This document shows positions 48,531 to 56,765 of a stretch of DNA of 64,000 bases, piece after piece (position 1 is the stretch's first letter; every line of letters begins with the position of its first letter). The notes under the pieces were generated by a model. It saw only the letters and a program-made list of their open reading frames with translations, made no database searches and was not told the origin of the DNA. The DNA is taken from the NCBI GenBank assembly GCA_030817875.1, contig JAUSZU010000001.1:3720001-3784000 (forward strand), given 5' to 3'. Origin of the DNA: Flavobacterium sp. W4I14 (GTDB lineage Bacteria > Bacteroidota > Bacteroidia > Sphingobacteriales > Sphingobacteriaceae). A program made the translations under genes and the position numbers.

Positions 48531-49049
48531 ATGAATAACCACAGTTTTCTAACAGACAAGCATAAAAGTATCTGGTTAGCGTATTTGTTTATGCTTATGT
48601 TGGGCACATTTATTTTTTCGTGCAAAAAGGAACGAACAGCAGATGTTAAAACCGACATTCAGGCTGAACTGTTGACCAGACTCAACCAGATAAGAAAAAC
48701 AGGCTGTACCTGTGGAACAGATATTATGCCACCGGTACAAAAGGTGACCTGGAATACCGCACTGGAAAAAACCGCCACACTGCATGCTGAGGACATGTTG
48801 AGCCGAAACTACTTTAGCCATCTCACACCCGAAGGTGTTCCAGCAGTGCAAAGATCGCGGGTACAGGGATATACCGGAACAGCGGTTGGGGAAGTTATCG
48901 CTAAAAATTATAACAGTGCTGCCCTGGTTATGGAAGCATGGATTGCTAGCGAAAGCCATTGTAAGGCCATGATGGACTCGGCCTATAATGAAGTAGGTGC
49001 CGGCAAAGCTGGCACCTACTGGGTAATGGATTTAGGTAGAAAAAATTAA
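48531..49049 (+). CDS. CAP-domain (SCP/PR-1-like) lipoprotein
   Basis: About 172 residues from the ATG at 48531, where the product begins with a lipoprotein signal (lipobox Cys31, TFIFSCKK); an upstream in-frame ATG at 48444 would add 29 residues that spoil the signal. The CAP domain is clear: LNQIRKTGCTCG, the WNTALEKTATLHAEDMLSRNYFSHLTPEG helix, VGEVIAKNYNSAALVMEAWIASESHCKAMMD and YWVMDLGRKN. His and Glu positions typical of the CAP cavity are kept. The role of bacterial CAP proteins is largely unknown. Divergent from the HTCS gene. Confidence 0.88.
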   Translation: MNNHSFLTDKHKSIWLAYLFMLMLGTFIFSCKKERTADVKTDIQAELLTRLNQIRKTGCTCGTDIMPPVQKVTWNTALEKTATLHAEDMLSRNYFSHLTPEGVPAVQRSRVQGYTGTAVGEVIAKNYNSAALVMEAWIASESHCKAMMDSAYNEVGAGKAGTYWVMDLGRKN

Positions 49050-49075
49050 TACGCCCGTTATAAATTGTTAATTAG

Positions 49076-49831
49076 TTAATTAAAGGATACGGTATAGTTA
49101 TTTACATAGTGATTTCTTCCACCAGCGGTGCTGGTTACCTCAAAGCCGAATTGAACGCGGTCTATGGTTTCGTTCCCAATCCAGCCGAGGTCGTTTTTAA
49201 GATAGTTCATAATATCTTTGATATTAACATTGCCTGAGGTTGAGTTACTGGTACGCAGGAAAGAAAATACCTGTTTGCCACCCGAACCAACAGGGCCTTT
49301 GTATACATTCCAGGTATGTCCGCCAACAGTTTTGTTAGATACATCGATTTGAGCCACACCACCTGGATACGCACTGGCTATTGGCCCAACACTTCCTCTG
49401 TAGTTCATCCACAGCATAATTTCGTATTTGTCATTACTCGTCCAAACATCATAATCTGCGCCCCACGATCCGTCTGAAGGTACAGTAATATTATATTGAG
49501 AGGTAAGGCTATTCAAACTGCTCAGCAAGCGCTGCACCTTACGTTCGGAATTAGGGTAAGATTTTATACCTGATGTATTTGGATGGCTGGACCAAATGCC
49601 CCAATTGTTTCCATTATTGGCCCAGATACTCTGGTAACCAGGATTTGCACCCCATACATTATTAAAAACAGTATATGGAGAATAAGTTTTACTGGTATAA
49701 TTGGATGAGCTATTATCCGAGGTCCAATCGGCTTTTACTTCTCCGGCTTTATCTGTTACAACTTGTTGCTCTTTTTTGCATGCTGTAAATAAGAGCATGG
49801 TTACTGCTGCGCATGTTAAAAATTTTCTCAT
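49076..49831 (-). CDS. GH12 family endoglucanase/xyloglucanase lipoprotein
   Basis: A 251-residue lipoprotein (lipobox Cys18, LLFTACKKE). The beta-jelly-roll carries the GH12 catalytic pair: nucleophile Glu137 in KYEIMLWMNY and acid/base Glu231 in QFGFEVTSTAGG, with the usual spacing for the family. GH12 enzymes cut beta-1,4-glucans such as cellulose or xyloglucan. It would sit in the outer membrane or on the surface. The gene is isolated, its only plausible local controller being the HTCS encoded 0.7 kb away. Confidence 0.88.
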   Translation of the reverse strand: MRKFLTCAAVTMLLFTACKKEQQVVTDKAGEVKADWTSDNSSSNYTSKTYSPYTVFNNVWGANPGYQSIWANNGNNWGIWSSHPNTSGIKSYPNSERKVQRLLSSLNSLTSQYNITVPSDGSWGADYDVWTSNDKYEIMLWMNYRGSVGPIASAYPGGVAQIDVSNKTVGGHTWNVYKGPVGSGGKQVFSFLRTSNSTSGNVNIKDIMNYLKNDLGWIGNETIDRVQFGFEVTSTAGGRNHYVNNYTVSFN

Positions 49832-50293
49832 AATTGGTTAGAATTTTGGCTAGTAATTTTTTCTATCCAAATGTAGTTGCAAAAAGTCTCTGGCGTAGGT
49901 ATCTTTTGTTTACATCTAGGGGATAAATTGTTAAACCGACCCAGAAAAAAGTATGGATATGACCATATCTGGGCAGCAGACCTTCAAGACAACGTTTTAA
50001 AATACAACGAGATAAAATTATATTTTCGTTGACGGATAATTGGGATATGGGAGAATAAACTTTTGATTGGATTACAAAAGGTTTTATCAAATCGCAGCGA
50101 AAACAAGTTCATTTGTGTTTTGAGCTTAAATTACATATTACATGCCAAGCTTCAGAAAAAATTAATAAAGTAGAAAGTAACAAGAACAATATCTAACGAC
50201 AAGAGCTATACTACATTTTATATTCGTTCATTCACCTTAAATGCATTTATTTGAGTGCTTATTTCATGCTGAAAAACCGCTATTTCAAGACGC
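49832..50293. other. Gene-free stretch between the GH12 gene and tRNA-Ala
   Basis: No convincing coding frame. A 14-bp dyad GATATG-AC-CATATC lies at 49956-49969, 125 bp upstream of the GH12 start; a regulator site there is possible but unsupported. Apart from that I see only AT-rich spacer. Confidence 0.4.
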
Positions 50294-50324
50294 AAAAAAA
50301 AGCCCTTAAATTTAATTAAGGGCT
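50294..50324 (-). terminator. Terminator of tRNA-Ala
   Basis: Perfect 9-bp stem AGCCCTTAA/TTAAGGGCT with a 6-base loop; on the minus strand it is followed by eight T residues. It starts 10 bp past the tRNA CCA end. Confidence 0.9.
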
Positions 50325-50333
50325 TAGTAATAA

Positions 50334-50410
50334 TGGTGGAGAATATCGGATTCGAACCGATCACCTCTTCACTGCCAGCGAAGCGCTCTAGCCAAATGAG
50401 CTAATCCCCC
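50334..50410 (-). tRNA. tRNA-Ala (anticodon GGC)
   Basis: A 77-nt cloverleaf on the minus strand. Acceptor GGGGGAT pairs with ATTCTCC (two G-U pairs), D-stem GCTC/GAGC, anticodon stem CTTCG/TGAAG with loop CTGGCAG (anticodon GGC, reading GCC and GCT), T-stem ATCGG/CCGAT around TTCGAAT, and an encoded CCA tail. No integrated element is seen at its 3' end. Confidence 0.95.
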
Positions 50411-50531
50411 CAATTTTAAATATTCAATAACCAAAAAATTAAATAATCATCGGTAACTGAACAAGCTTCCTGCTTGAGCAGCAAAAATAGCAAATACTTT
50501 CTCGAATGCAAATCATAATTCATTTTTTTAA

Positions 50532-50738
50532 TTAATCTTTAGGTTTAAAAGCAAACATGGCCATTAAACAGATTACAGCGAAAACCGATTGCATAGGATA
50601 ATTGATGAACAGAAAAAGTACAAATGTGGCAATAAGTAACAGCACAAAAAACATAAAGGCCTTAAAAGCAGTATCCATATAACACATGGCTATAATGGCC
50701 AAAAGATAAAAAGGAATAATAACGGCAGCTATAAACAT
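50532..50738 (-). CDS. Small membrane protein
   Basis: A 68-residue predicted protein that is almost entirely hydrophobic: about three helices (1-20, 25-47, 50-63) and a short polar C-terminus (KPKD). It lies 71 bp after the acetyltransferase gene in the same direction. I recognise no family. The strongly hydrophobic yet polar-ended pattern and the position in a collinear gene row favour a real gene, but in AT-rich DNA such frames can occur by chance. Confidence 0.45.
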   Translation of the reverse strand: MFIAAVIIPFYLLAIIAMCYMDTAFKAFMFFVLLLIATFVLFLFINYPMQSVFAVICLMAMFAFKPKD

Positions 50739-50809
50739 CGCCGAAAATAAATTCCTAATATTAACCGAACATTAAATATCCTTTAGGTTTAATTCCTTAA
50801 AGTTTTGAA

Positions 50810-51454
50810 TTAAATATATTCGTTAACCTCTTTTTTGTTTAATAATTCCTGATAGGCATCTACAAATTGCGCAACGTTATAACCATCCATCAAAGCATGG
50901 TTTACATGTATAGAAACCGACATTATTTTTCTTCCGTTTTCATCTCTAACCTTGCCAAAAGATATTTTAGGGCAGCTGTCCTGATAAGCATAATTGCGGG
51001 CGTGCGATAAGGAAGTGAAATTTAACCAGGGCAGTGCCGAATAGTGGATCACATTTTCACCTGATGAGGAAGGAATTAAACCCGTGCTGGCCTGCACCTT
51101 TTCGATCTCCTTATTGGCTGCTGTTCTAAAATCTTCAAAATCCCTGTAGAAATCCATGTAACCAAATCCAAATGTGCCATTTGGTCTATTGATGGTAGCT
51201 GCGGCATTTACACTATCGTATTTCCAGACTTCACCATCAATAATGCGGTAACTAAAAGGTTCTACCTGATTTGCAGCAAGCAGCGATTTGTGCAGATAAA
51301 GCAGGAAAAAAGAAACCTTATGTTCTTTTGCTTCTTCGTAGGTAGCAGTACAGTCTACCTCTACGGTTACACCAAAGAAAGGTTCATCAAAGGCGCTAAA
51401 AAATTTAAAATGATCTTTTCTGATCCAGGTGTTTATATTTATTTTTTCTTTCAT
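50810..51454 (-). CDS. Chloramphenicol acetyltransferase-like acyltransferase
   Basis: A 214-residue member of the trimeric CAT family. The C-terminal active-site motif is HVNHALMDGYNVAQF with the catalytic His and the structural Asp-Gly; the N-terminal TWIRKDHFKFFSAFDEPFFGVTVEVD and FSYRIIDGEVWKYDSVNAAATI match CatA-type proteins. It may acetylate chloramphenicol or another hydroxyl compound; many chromosomal CAT-like proteins of Bacteroidota have no proven resistance role. It overlaps the HAD gene by 4 bp (ATGA), so the two are translationally coupled. Confidence 0.88.
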   Translation of the reverse strand: MKEKININTWIRKDHFKFFSAFDEPFFGVTVEVDCTATYEEAKEHKVSFFLLYLHKSLLAANQVEPFSYRIIDGEVWKYDSVNAAATINRPNGTFGFGYMDFYRDFEDFRTAANKEIEKVQASTGLIPSSSGENVIHYSALPWLNFTSLSHARNYAYQDSCPKISFGKVRDENGRKIMSVSIHVNHALMDGYNVAQFVDAYQELLNKKEVNEYI

Positions 51455-52146
51455 TCAATTAATTTTGGTAAAACATCAGATAGACTTTCCATCTGATAAA
51501 AATTTGCATGTTCAATGGTGTGGTCGATATGCTCGTGCATCCATGTGGTATGGAAGGGGATGTGAACAGCATGTCCGCCAATATTCAGTACGGGTAAAAC
51601 ATCCGATTTTAAGGAGTTGCCCAGCATTAAAAACTCCTCAGGTTTACAATCCAGGTGTTTGATCAGTTTTTGATAATCTTTTTCCTGTTTATCGCTCATA
51701 ATTTCAATATGGTGAAAATAGTGATCAAGTCCTGATTTGGTGAGCTTGCGCTGTTGATCGAGCAGGTCGCCTTTCGTGGCAACCACTAATCTGTATTTCC
51801 CGTGCAGGGCTTTAAGTACTTCTTCTACCCCATCAAGCAGTTCGACTGGTTTATTGAGCATTTCCTGTCCAAGTGTTATCGCTTTACTAATCACAACGGG
51901 GTCTATTTTACCTTCAGTTATCCTTAAAACTGTTTCGATCATACTCAAAACAAAACCTTTAATCCCGTAGCCATAAAGTGGCAAATTGGCAATCTCAGTC
52001 TTGTAAAGTTCTGCCAGAATACTGTGATGAGGCATAAAATCTTCTAAAAGACCTGCAAACTGTTCTTCAGTTTCGCGGAAATAAGGTTCATTTACCCAAA
52101 GGGTATCATCAGCATCAAAAGCAATTACAGTAATTTGATTTCTCAT
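51451..52146 (-). CDS. HAD family hydrolase
   Basis: About 231 residues from the ATG at 52146 (MRNQITVIAF); a longer in-frame start at 52185 adds an unlikely leader. HAD motifs are visible: nucleophile FDADDTLW (Asp-x-Asp), VVATKGD for motif II, and LGNSLKSDVLPVLNIGG for motif IV. The helical cap between motifs I and II fits phosphoglycolate phosphatase- or haloacid-dehalogenase-like enzymes. Substrate unknown. It is coupled to the CAT-like gene and divergent from the Crp/Fnr gene. Confidence 0.9.
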   Translation of the reverse strand: MRNQITVIAFDADDTLWVNEPYFRETEEQFAGLLEDFMPHHSILAELYKTEIANLPLYGYGIKGFVLSMIETVLRITEGKIDPVVISKAITLGQEMLNKPVELLDGVEEVLKALHGKYRLVVATKGDLLDQQRKLTKSGLDHYFHHIEIMSDKQEKDYQKLIKHLDCKPEEFLMLGNSLKSDVLPVLNIGGHAVHIPFHTTWMHEHIDHTIEHANFYQMESLSDVLPKLIE

Positions 52147-52224
52147 AGATATGCTTACTTTAGTGCCACAAAAGTAAAGCAACAACTCCCTTTAAAAAAG
52201 GACATTTGTCTCGACTAAATAAAT

Positions 52225-52866
52225 ATGCTACGTACCAACCTTACTTTCTTATCTTTTATTGAACGTTTTTGCGTCGAAAATGAAGGAGAAGCCATTACAC
52301 TTAAAAATTTTAAAGCGGGTTATAGATTTATTGAACAAGGAGAAAAAATCAGCAGTATCTACATCATCAAGGATGGAATTAGCAAGTGTTTTATTTCTGA
52401 AGAAAACGGTAAAGATTTTATTATCGAATTTTTAGGTAAGGGCGAAGTAGTTGGCGAATTAGAAGCTTTAAAAAAGATTGATTGTTTGTGCAACGTAGCG
52501 GCAATAAGTGATGTTACCGCCTATGTTATCCCTGACCATCTATTCCTTTCCCTAATTAATAAAAGTAGCGAATTTACTACAATCTTACTCCAGGAACTGT
52601 CTACCAGAATTATACAAACCAGTACACGGGCATCCTTTCAACAGCTATACACCTTAGAATATGCACTTTTAAAATTACTCAAACTACAGGCCGATGAGCA
52701 TATCTCCATCTCAAAAGAAGACATGGCTGCCTACCTGGGTATCTCGGTAAGAAGTTTTAACAGAAGCTTAAAGCAGGTGATAGATAAAGGTGGTTTTGAT
52801 ACGCCCGAATTTAAAAACATCCTAGAGCTAACCAACATGAAAAAGCTCTTGGAAAGGTTAAATTAA
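52225..52866 (+). CDS. Crp/Fnr family transcriptional regulator
   Basis: A 213-residue protein. The N-terminal cyclic-nucleotide-binding-like fold (YRFIEQGEKISSIYIIKDGISKCF; FLGKGEVVGELEAL) is joined by a dimer helix to a winged helix-turn-helix (ISKEDMAAYLGISVRSFNRSLKQVIDKGGF). No cysteine cluster for an iron-sulfur centre is seen, so it is not an Fnr-type oxygen sensor. It faces the HAD/CAT pair across a 78-bp gap and may regulate them. Confidence 0.92.
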   Translation: MLRTNLTFLSFIERFCVENEGEAITLKNFKAGYRFIEQGEKISSIYIIKDGISKCFISEENGKDFIIEFLGKGEVVGELEALKKIDCLCNVAAISDVTAYVIPDHLFLSLINKSSEFTTILLQELSTRIIQTSTRASFQQLYTLEYALLKLLKLQADEHISISKEDMAAYLGISVRSFNRSLKQVIDKGGFDTPEFKNILELTNMKKLLERLN

Positions 52867-52937
52867 TTAACGTATTTGCGGTATAATTATTGCTCAAGGC
52901 CATTAAAAAAAATGGATCACTCTACAATATAATGATA

Positions 52938-53143
52938 TCCTTAACTATCATTTAATAAAGCCTATGGCAATTTGCCCATTTTTGCAACCTTAATTGGTGC
53001 AATTATTACCGAGCTAACCAATGGTGTTTGTCATTTCACCCAGGAAAACGTGTGGTATGATGCTAAAAATGTATTAAGAGAATCGTTGGTTAACTTATAC
53101 ACGCTTGAAGAACTGCCTAACCACATTAACAAGATGCGGTAGC
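52938..53143 (+). pseudogene. Probable gene remnant (C-terminal fragment)
   Basis: A plus-strand open stretch with no start codon reads as protein: NKAYGNLPIFATLIGAIITE, then LTNGVCHFTQENVWYDAKN and LYTLEELPNHINKMR, ending in TAG at 53141. I do not recognise the family. The lack of a start and the stops directly upstream suggest the 3' end of a decayed gene. The remainder of 52867-53301 shows no other feature. Confidence 0.35.
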
Positions 53144-53301
53144 TGTTGCCAGTTAAAGATCATTTTTAAAGCCAATATTAATCCGCGTTAAACAATAACG
53201 GTGATTGATATTGGCTTTCATTTTTCTTCAGATAAATTTAATCGAGACTCTAAAAAATCAGATTAAATGGGATATATTCGAACAGATTTACTGCTCGATA
53301 A

Positions 53302-53961
53302 ATGAATACATTTGAAGAAACCGGTGGTGTTAGAATAGGCGGCTTTAAGGCAACCTGGCCTTTTGCTACTTTAAAAGTAAGCGAATTTAAACTCGAACTT
53401 AACGCATCCATCAGGGGTAATTTTGTTTTTAAACGCTCAGATATTATCGCCATTACTCCCCACACTTCTTTATTAGGTAGTTCAATCAGGATTACCCACC
53501 GTGTTGAAAAATATAATAAAGATATCTTCTTTACCTTTCTGGGAAATGCAGAGGAGCGGATGACAGAGATTATACAAACCGGTTTTCTTAATGATACCGA
53601 ACCTACCCCAAATTACATTGACCAGGAGATCAGCAAGCTTCAGGCTCAAACTGGTTTCCCGATTAAAATTCCAGTTGCCATAGGTATAGTGGTGATCTGG
53701 AACTTACTTTTCCTATCGGATTTTTTCAACATATTTAACACCAGAAAAGAGACAGAATTATTTGGTATTGGTGTTGGCTTAGCGATTGCTTTCGTATTTT
53801 TAATCTGCATATCATTGCTCACTTCAGACGTAGCTAGACAACTGATGTTAAAGAATGGTGCTAATACAGCTGGCCTTAAACCTTTTTTATTTTTCACAGC
53901 CTTTATTACATTTATGCTATTTATTGCTGGTTTCCTTCCACAATACCTCTCAAACCATTAA
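53302..53961 (+). CDS. Membrane protein of unknown function
   Basis: A 219-residue protein. The N-terminal 105 residues form a soluble beta-rich region with a PH-like feel (VRIGGFKATWPFATLKVSEFKL, IIAITPHTSLLGSSIRITHRV, DIFFTFLG). Three membrane helices follow (about 125-145, 153-173, 193-213). I cannot name a family. It is monocistronic, with the carbonic anhydrase gene 150 bp downstream in the same direction. Confidence 0.75.
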   Translation: MNTFEETGGVRIGGFKATWPFATLKVSEFKLELNASIRGNFVFKRSDIIAITPHTSLLGSSIRITHRVEKYNKDIFFTFLGNAEERMTEIIQTGFLNDTEPTPNYIDQEISKLQAQTGFPIKIPVAIGIVVIWNLLFLSDFFNIFNTRKETELFGIGVGLAIAFVFLICISLLTSDVARQLMLKNGANTAGLKPFLFFTAFITFMLFIAGFLPQYLSNH

Positions 53962-54112
53962 ACATTTAACATAAAAAGTTGTTAGTTAAGCTAACGAAAG
54001 GGAAGATGAAGAACTTGTCAAAATGAGAGAATCTTTTTTTAGTTTTACAGCACAATAAATGCTCAATTTACCAATATAACATATATCCCCAAATTCTATT
54101 TAAAGCAAAAGC

Positions 54113-54739
54113 ATGAATGTAGAAGAAGTTTTTAAGAACAACGAGAAATGGATCGCCGAAAAACTGGCTATTAATCCTGATTATTTTACCGAATTATCGA
54201 AAGGTCAAAGCCCTGAGTTTTTGTACATCGGCTGTTCAGATAGTCGCGTTACGGCAGAGGATTTAATGGGTATACAACCAGGGCAGGCTTTTGTGCACCG
54301 AAATGTGGCCAACCTGGTAAACAACGTAGATCTAAACGTAATGACGGTTTTAAATTACGCCGTACGCCATTTAAAAGTAAACCATATTGTGGTTTGTGGC
54401 CATTACAATTGCGGAGGCGTTAAAGCAGCCATGCAACCAGCAGATTTAGGTATCTTGAACCCTTGGTTAAGAAACATCCGCGATGTATACCGCATCCATA
54501 AAGATGAACTGAATGCCATTGAAGATGAAAGCCTTCGTTATAATAGATTGGTAGAGCTCAACGTTCAGGAGCAGTGTGTAAACCTATTAAAAACAGCTGC
54601 CGTTCAGGAAGCTATTGCCGGTCGCGGATTAACCGTTCACGGTTGGGTTTTCGACATCCATACTGGCCGGTTAATTGACCTGAAGATCGATTTCGAAAAG
54701 ATTTTGAAAGATATTAAGGAGATATACAACTTGTATTAA
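54113..54739 (+). CDS. can: Beta-class carbonic anhydrase
   Basis: A 208-residue zinc enzyme that interconverts carbon dioxide and bicarbonate. Ligands and catalytic residues are visible: Cys41, Asp43 and Arg45 in GCSDSRV, His97 and Cys100 in CGHYNCGG. Length and the HRNVANLV loop are typical. No signal peptide, so it acts in the cytoplasm. It converges with kduD across a repeat-rich spacer. Confidence 0.96.
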   Translation: MNVEEVFKNNEKWIAEKLAINPDYFTELSKGQSPEFLYIGCSDSRVTAEDLMGIQPGQAFVHRNVANLVNNVDLNVMTVLNYAVRHLKVNHIVVCGHYNCGGVKAAMQPADLGILNPWLRNIRDVYRIHKDELNAIEDESLRYNRLVELNVQEQCVNLLKTAAVQEAIAGRGLTVHGWVFDIHTGRLIDLKIDFEKILKDIKEIYNLY

Positions 54740-54750
54740 CAGCCAGGCGC

Positions 54751-54837
54751 TTGGCGCTGAGCGTTTGGAGTCCAAAGTGAATAAAAAAACCAGGTAGGGT
54801 TTTAAAAAGTTTGGCGTTGAGCGTTAGGAGTCTAAAG
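54751..54837. repeat. Two direct copies of a 27-bp word
   Basis: The word beginning TTGGCGCTGAGCGTT at 54751-54777 is repeated at 54811-54837 with 24 of 27 bases the same; the copies are 60 bp apart and the sequence after each (ATAAAA...CAGG) is also alike. It lies just after the carbonic anhydrase stop and encodes nothing visible. Confidence 0.75.
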
Positions 54838-54865
54838 CACATAAAACGAGCAGGTTATTTAAAAT

Positions 54866-54902
54866 AAAGGAGTCAAGTTTTTTTTCAAAACTTGACTCCT
54901 TT
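54866..54902. terminator. Bidirectional hairpin terminator between can and kduD
   Basis: A perfect 16-bp stem (AAAGGAGTCAAGTTTT and its complement) with a 5-base loop. Its position between converging genes and the A/T runs on both arms suit termination from both sides. Confidence 0.8.
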
Positions 54903-54940
54903 GGTATAGCCTTCACAAGCTTTTATCGTCTCAAATCATT

Positions 54941-54975
54941 GACTCAGGACTATGGACTCCAGACTAAGGACTAAC
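54941..54975. repeat. Five tandem 7-bp units (GACTnnn)
   Basis: Units GACTCAG, GACTATG, GACTCCA, GACTAAG and GACTAAC follow each other without gaps and run into the stop codon of kduD. A degenerate microsatellite-like array; role unknown. Confidence 0.7.
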
Positions 54976-55739
54976 TACCTTCCCATCCAACCGCCATCAA
55001 CGGTCAAAATTGTTCCATGTACATAGTCACTTGCTGCGGAAGCTAAAAATAATGTAGGTCCTTTAAAATCTTCTGGTGTTCCCCATCTTCCGGCAGGGAT
55101 ACGCGATAAAATAGAAGTGCTTCTATCCTGATCTTCGCGTAAAGCCGAAGTATTATCAGTTGCGATATAACCAGGAGCAATTGCATTTACGTTCACCCCT
55201 TTTGATGCCCATTCGTTTGCAAAAGCTTTGGTTAAAGATGCAATTGCACCTTTACTCGCTGCGTAACCAGGAACAGTAATTCCACCCTGGAATGATAGTA
55301 AGGATGCAGTGAAGATTACTTTTCCGCTACCTCTAGCAATCATTTCCCTTCCGATTTCGCGGGTTAAAATAAATGGTGCAGTTTGGTTTACCGCAATCAC
55401 CTCATCCCAATACTCATCCGAATGCTCAGCAATTGGCTGACGTAAAATCGTTCCGGCATTATTTACCAAAATATCGATAACAGGATGATCGGCCTTAACC
55501 TGAGCTGCAAAAGCCAGGGTACTTTCGCGTTTACCAAAATCGCACTGGTAAGCATAAAACTTTCTGCCCAGTGCTAATATTTCTTTTTCTATAGCGCTAC
55601 CCTGCAGTTCAAGACTTGCAGAAACACCGATAACATCGGCACCTGCTTCGGCCAAAGCTAAAGCCATGGCTTTTCCTATCCCTCTTTTACAACCGGTAAC
55701 TAATGCAGTTTTACCTGCTAAATTGAATATGTTTGACAT
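54975..55739 (-). CDS. kduD: 2-deoxy-D-gluconate 3-dehydrogenase-type SDR
   Basis: A 254-residue short-chain dehydrogenase. Motifs: TGCKRGIGKAM (nucleotide), NNAG, catalytic Tyr and Lys in YAASKGAIASL, ending YVHGTILTVDGGWMGR, which is typical of KduD. It would reduce 2,5-diketo-3-deoxygluconate (the KduI product) to 2-keto-3-deoxygluconate, which then enters the KDG pathway. It lies 101 bp after kduI in the same direction. Specificity is inferred from KduI next door. Confidence 0.9.
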   Translation of the reverse strand: MSNIFNLAGKTALVTGCKRGIGKAMALALAEAGADVIGVSASLELQGSAIEKEILALGRKFYAYQCDFGKRESTLAFAAQVKADHPVIDILVNNAGTILRQPIAEHSDEYWDEVIAVNQTAPFILTREIGREMIARGSGKVIFTASLLSFQGGITVPGYAASKGAIASLTKAFANEWASKGVNVNAIAPGYIATDNTSALREDQDRSTSILSRIPAGRWGTPEDFKGPTLFLASAASDYVHGTILTVDGGWMGR

Positions 55740-55765
55740 GTTTTTATTCTATGATGCATTTAAAA

Positions 55766-55833
55766 GATCTCGCCATTTCGCTACCGATTAGAAATCGGCA
55801 CTCCATCCAATAGCTATCGGATCGAGATGACGA
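55766..55833. repeat. Palindromic intergenic repeat between kduD and kduI
   Basis: Imperfect inverted arms ATCTCGCCATTTCG and TCGAGATGACGAT enclose two smaller dyads (CCGAT-TAGAA-ATCGG and CCAATAGCTATCGG). It resembles the element at 58157-58246 and those at 5273-5800. Confidence 0.5.
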
Positions 55834-55840
55834 TAAGAAT

Positions 55841-56680
55841 TTATTTCAGTTCGGTAATGGCACAATGATCCATATCGCCATAATCTAAGTTTTCGCCAGC
55901 CATACCCCAAATAAAGGTATAGTTGCTTGTACCTGCACCTGAGTGGATAGACCAGTTTGGCGAAATAACCGCCTGATCACTTTGCATCCAGATGTGACGG
56001 GTTTCCTGTGGCTGCCCCATAAAGTGGCAAACGCTCTGTCCTTTTGGAACTTCGAAATAGAAATAGGCTTCCATCCTCCTATCGTGTGTATGTGCTGGCA
56101 TGGTATTCCAAACACTGCCCGATTTTAACTCGGTCATACCCATTTGCAACTGGCAGGTTGGCAAAACACTGTTCACCAACAACTTATTTATTATTCTATG
56201 GTTTGCGGTTTCAGGCGTGCCTAATTCTACGATCTCTGCTTCAGCCTTGCTTACCTTTTTGTTAGGGTAAGTGTGGTGTGCAGGGGCAGAATTGATGTAT
56301 AATTTAGCAGCCTCACCTGGTGTGGCAGATTCAAAAAACACTTCTTTTGTACCTTTACCAATATATAAAGCTTCTTTATAATCCAATTCGTATTTTTCAC
56401 CATCAGCAGTAACGATTGCTTTTCCACCAACATTGATAATACCCAGTTCCCTACGCTCTAAAAAGTAGGTTGCTTTTAAATCATCAGGGTTTGGAAGTGC
56501 TATTTTCTGATCAACAGGCATTGCACCACCAACAATATATCTGTCAAAATGAGATAAGGTTAGGTTTACCTGGTTGGCCTCAAATACGTTTTCGATCAGG
56601 AAATTATCCCGCAAAGCTGCGGTATCCATTTGTTTAACTTCTTTAGGGCTTTGCGCGTAACGGCTTTCGAATTTGTTCAT
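55841..56680 (-). CDS. kduI: 5-dehydro-4-deoxy-D-glucuronate isomerase
   Basis: A 279-residue cupin-fold zinc isomerase that turns 4-deoxy-5-keto-uronate (formed spontaneously after GH88 action) into 2,5-diketo-3-deoxygluconate. Characteristic stretches: VFEANQVNLTLSHFDRYIVGG, the metal-binding AHTHDRRMEAYFYFEV, and IHSGAGTSNYTFIWGMAGEN. Full family length, without a signal peptide. Together with kduD it shows that the cluster degrades a uronic-acid polysaccharide. Confidence 0.96.
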   Translation of the reverse strand: MNKFESRYAQSPKEVKQMDTAALRDNFLIENVFEANQVNLTLSHFDRYIVGGAMPVDQKIALPNPDDLKATYFLERRELGIINVGGKAIVTADGEKYELDYKEALYIGKGTKEVFFESATPGEAAKLYINSAPAHHTYPNKKVSKAEAEIVELGTPETANHRIINKLLVNSVLPTCQLQMGMTELKSGSVWNTMPAHTHDRRMEAYFYFEVPKGQSVCHFMGQPQETRHIWMQSDQAVISPNWSIHSGAGTSNYTFIWGMAGENLDYGDMDHCAITELK

Positions 56681-56765
56681 TGTTAAAAATTGAGTTTTGC
56701 GATAAGGCCTGAACCGATATCAGATCCTATCCGCAAATATATTTATACGATACTTATTATTTGTA

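Noticed and set aside
49956-49969. Dyad GATATG-AC-CATATC as a regulator site for the GH12 gene
   Set aside because: It is short and occurs in AT-rich DNA; only one copy was seen. Mentioned in the spacer entry but not claimed as an operator.
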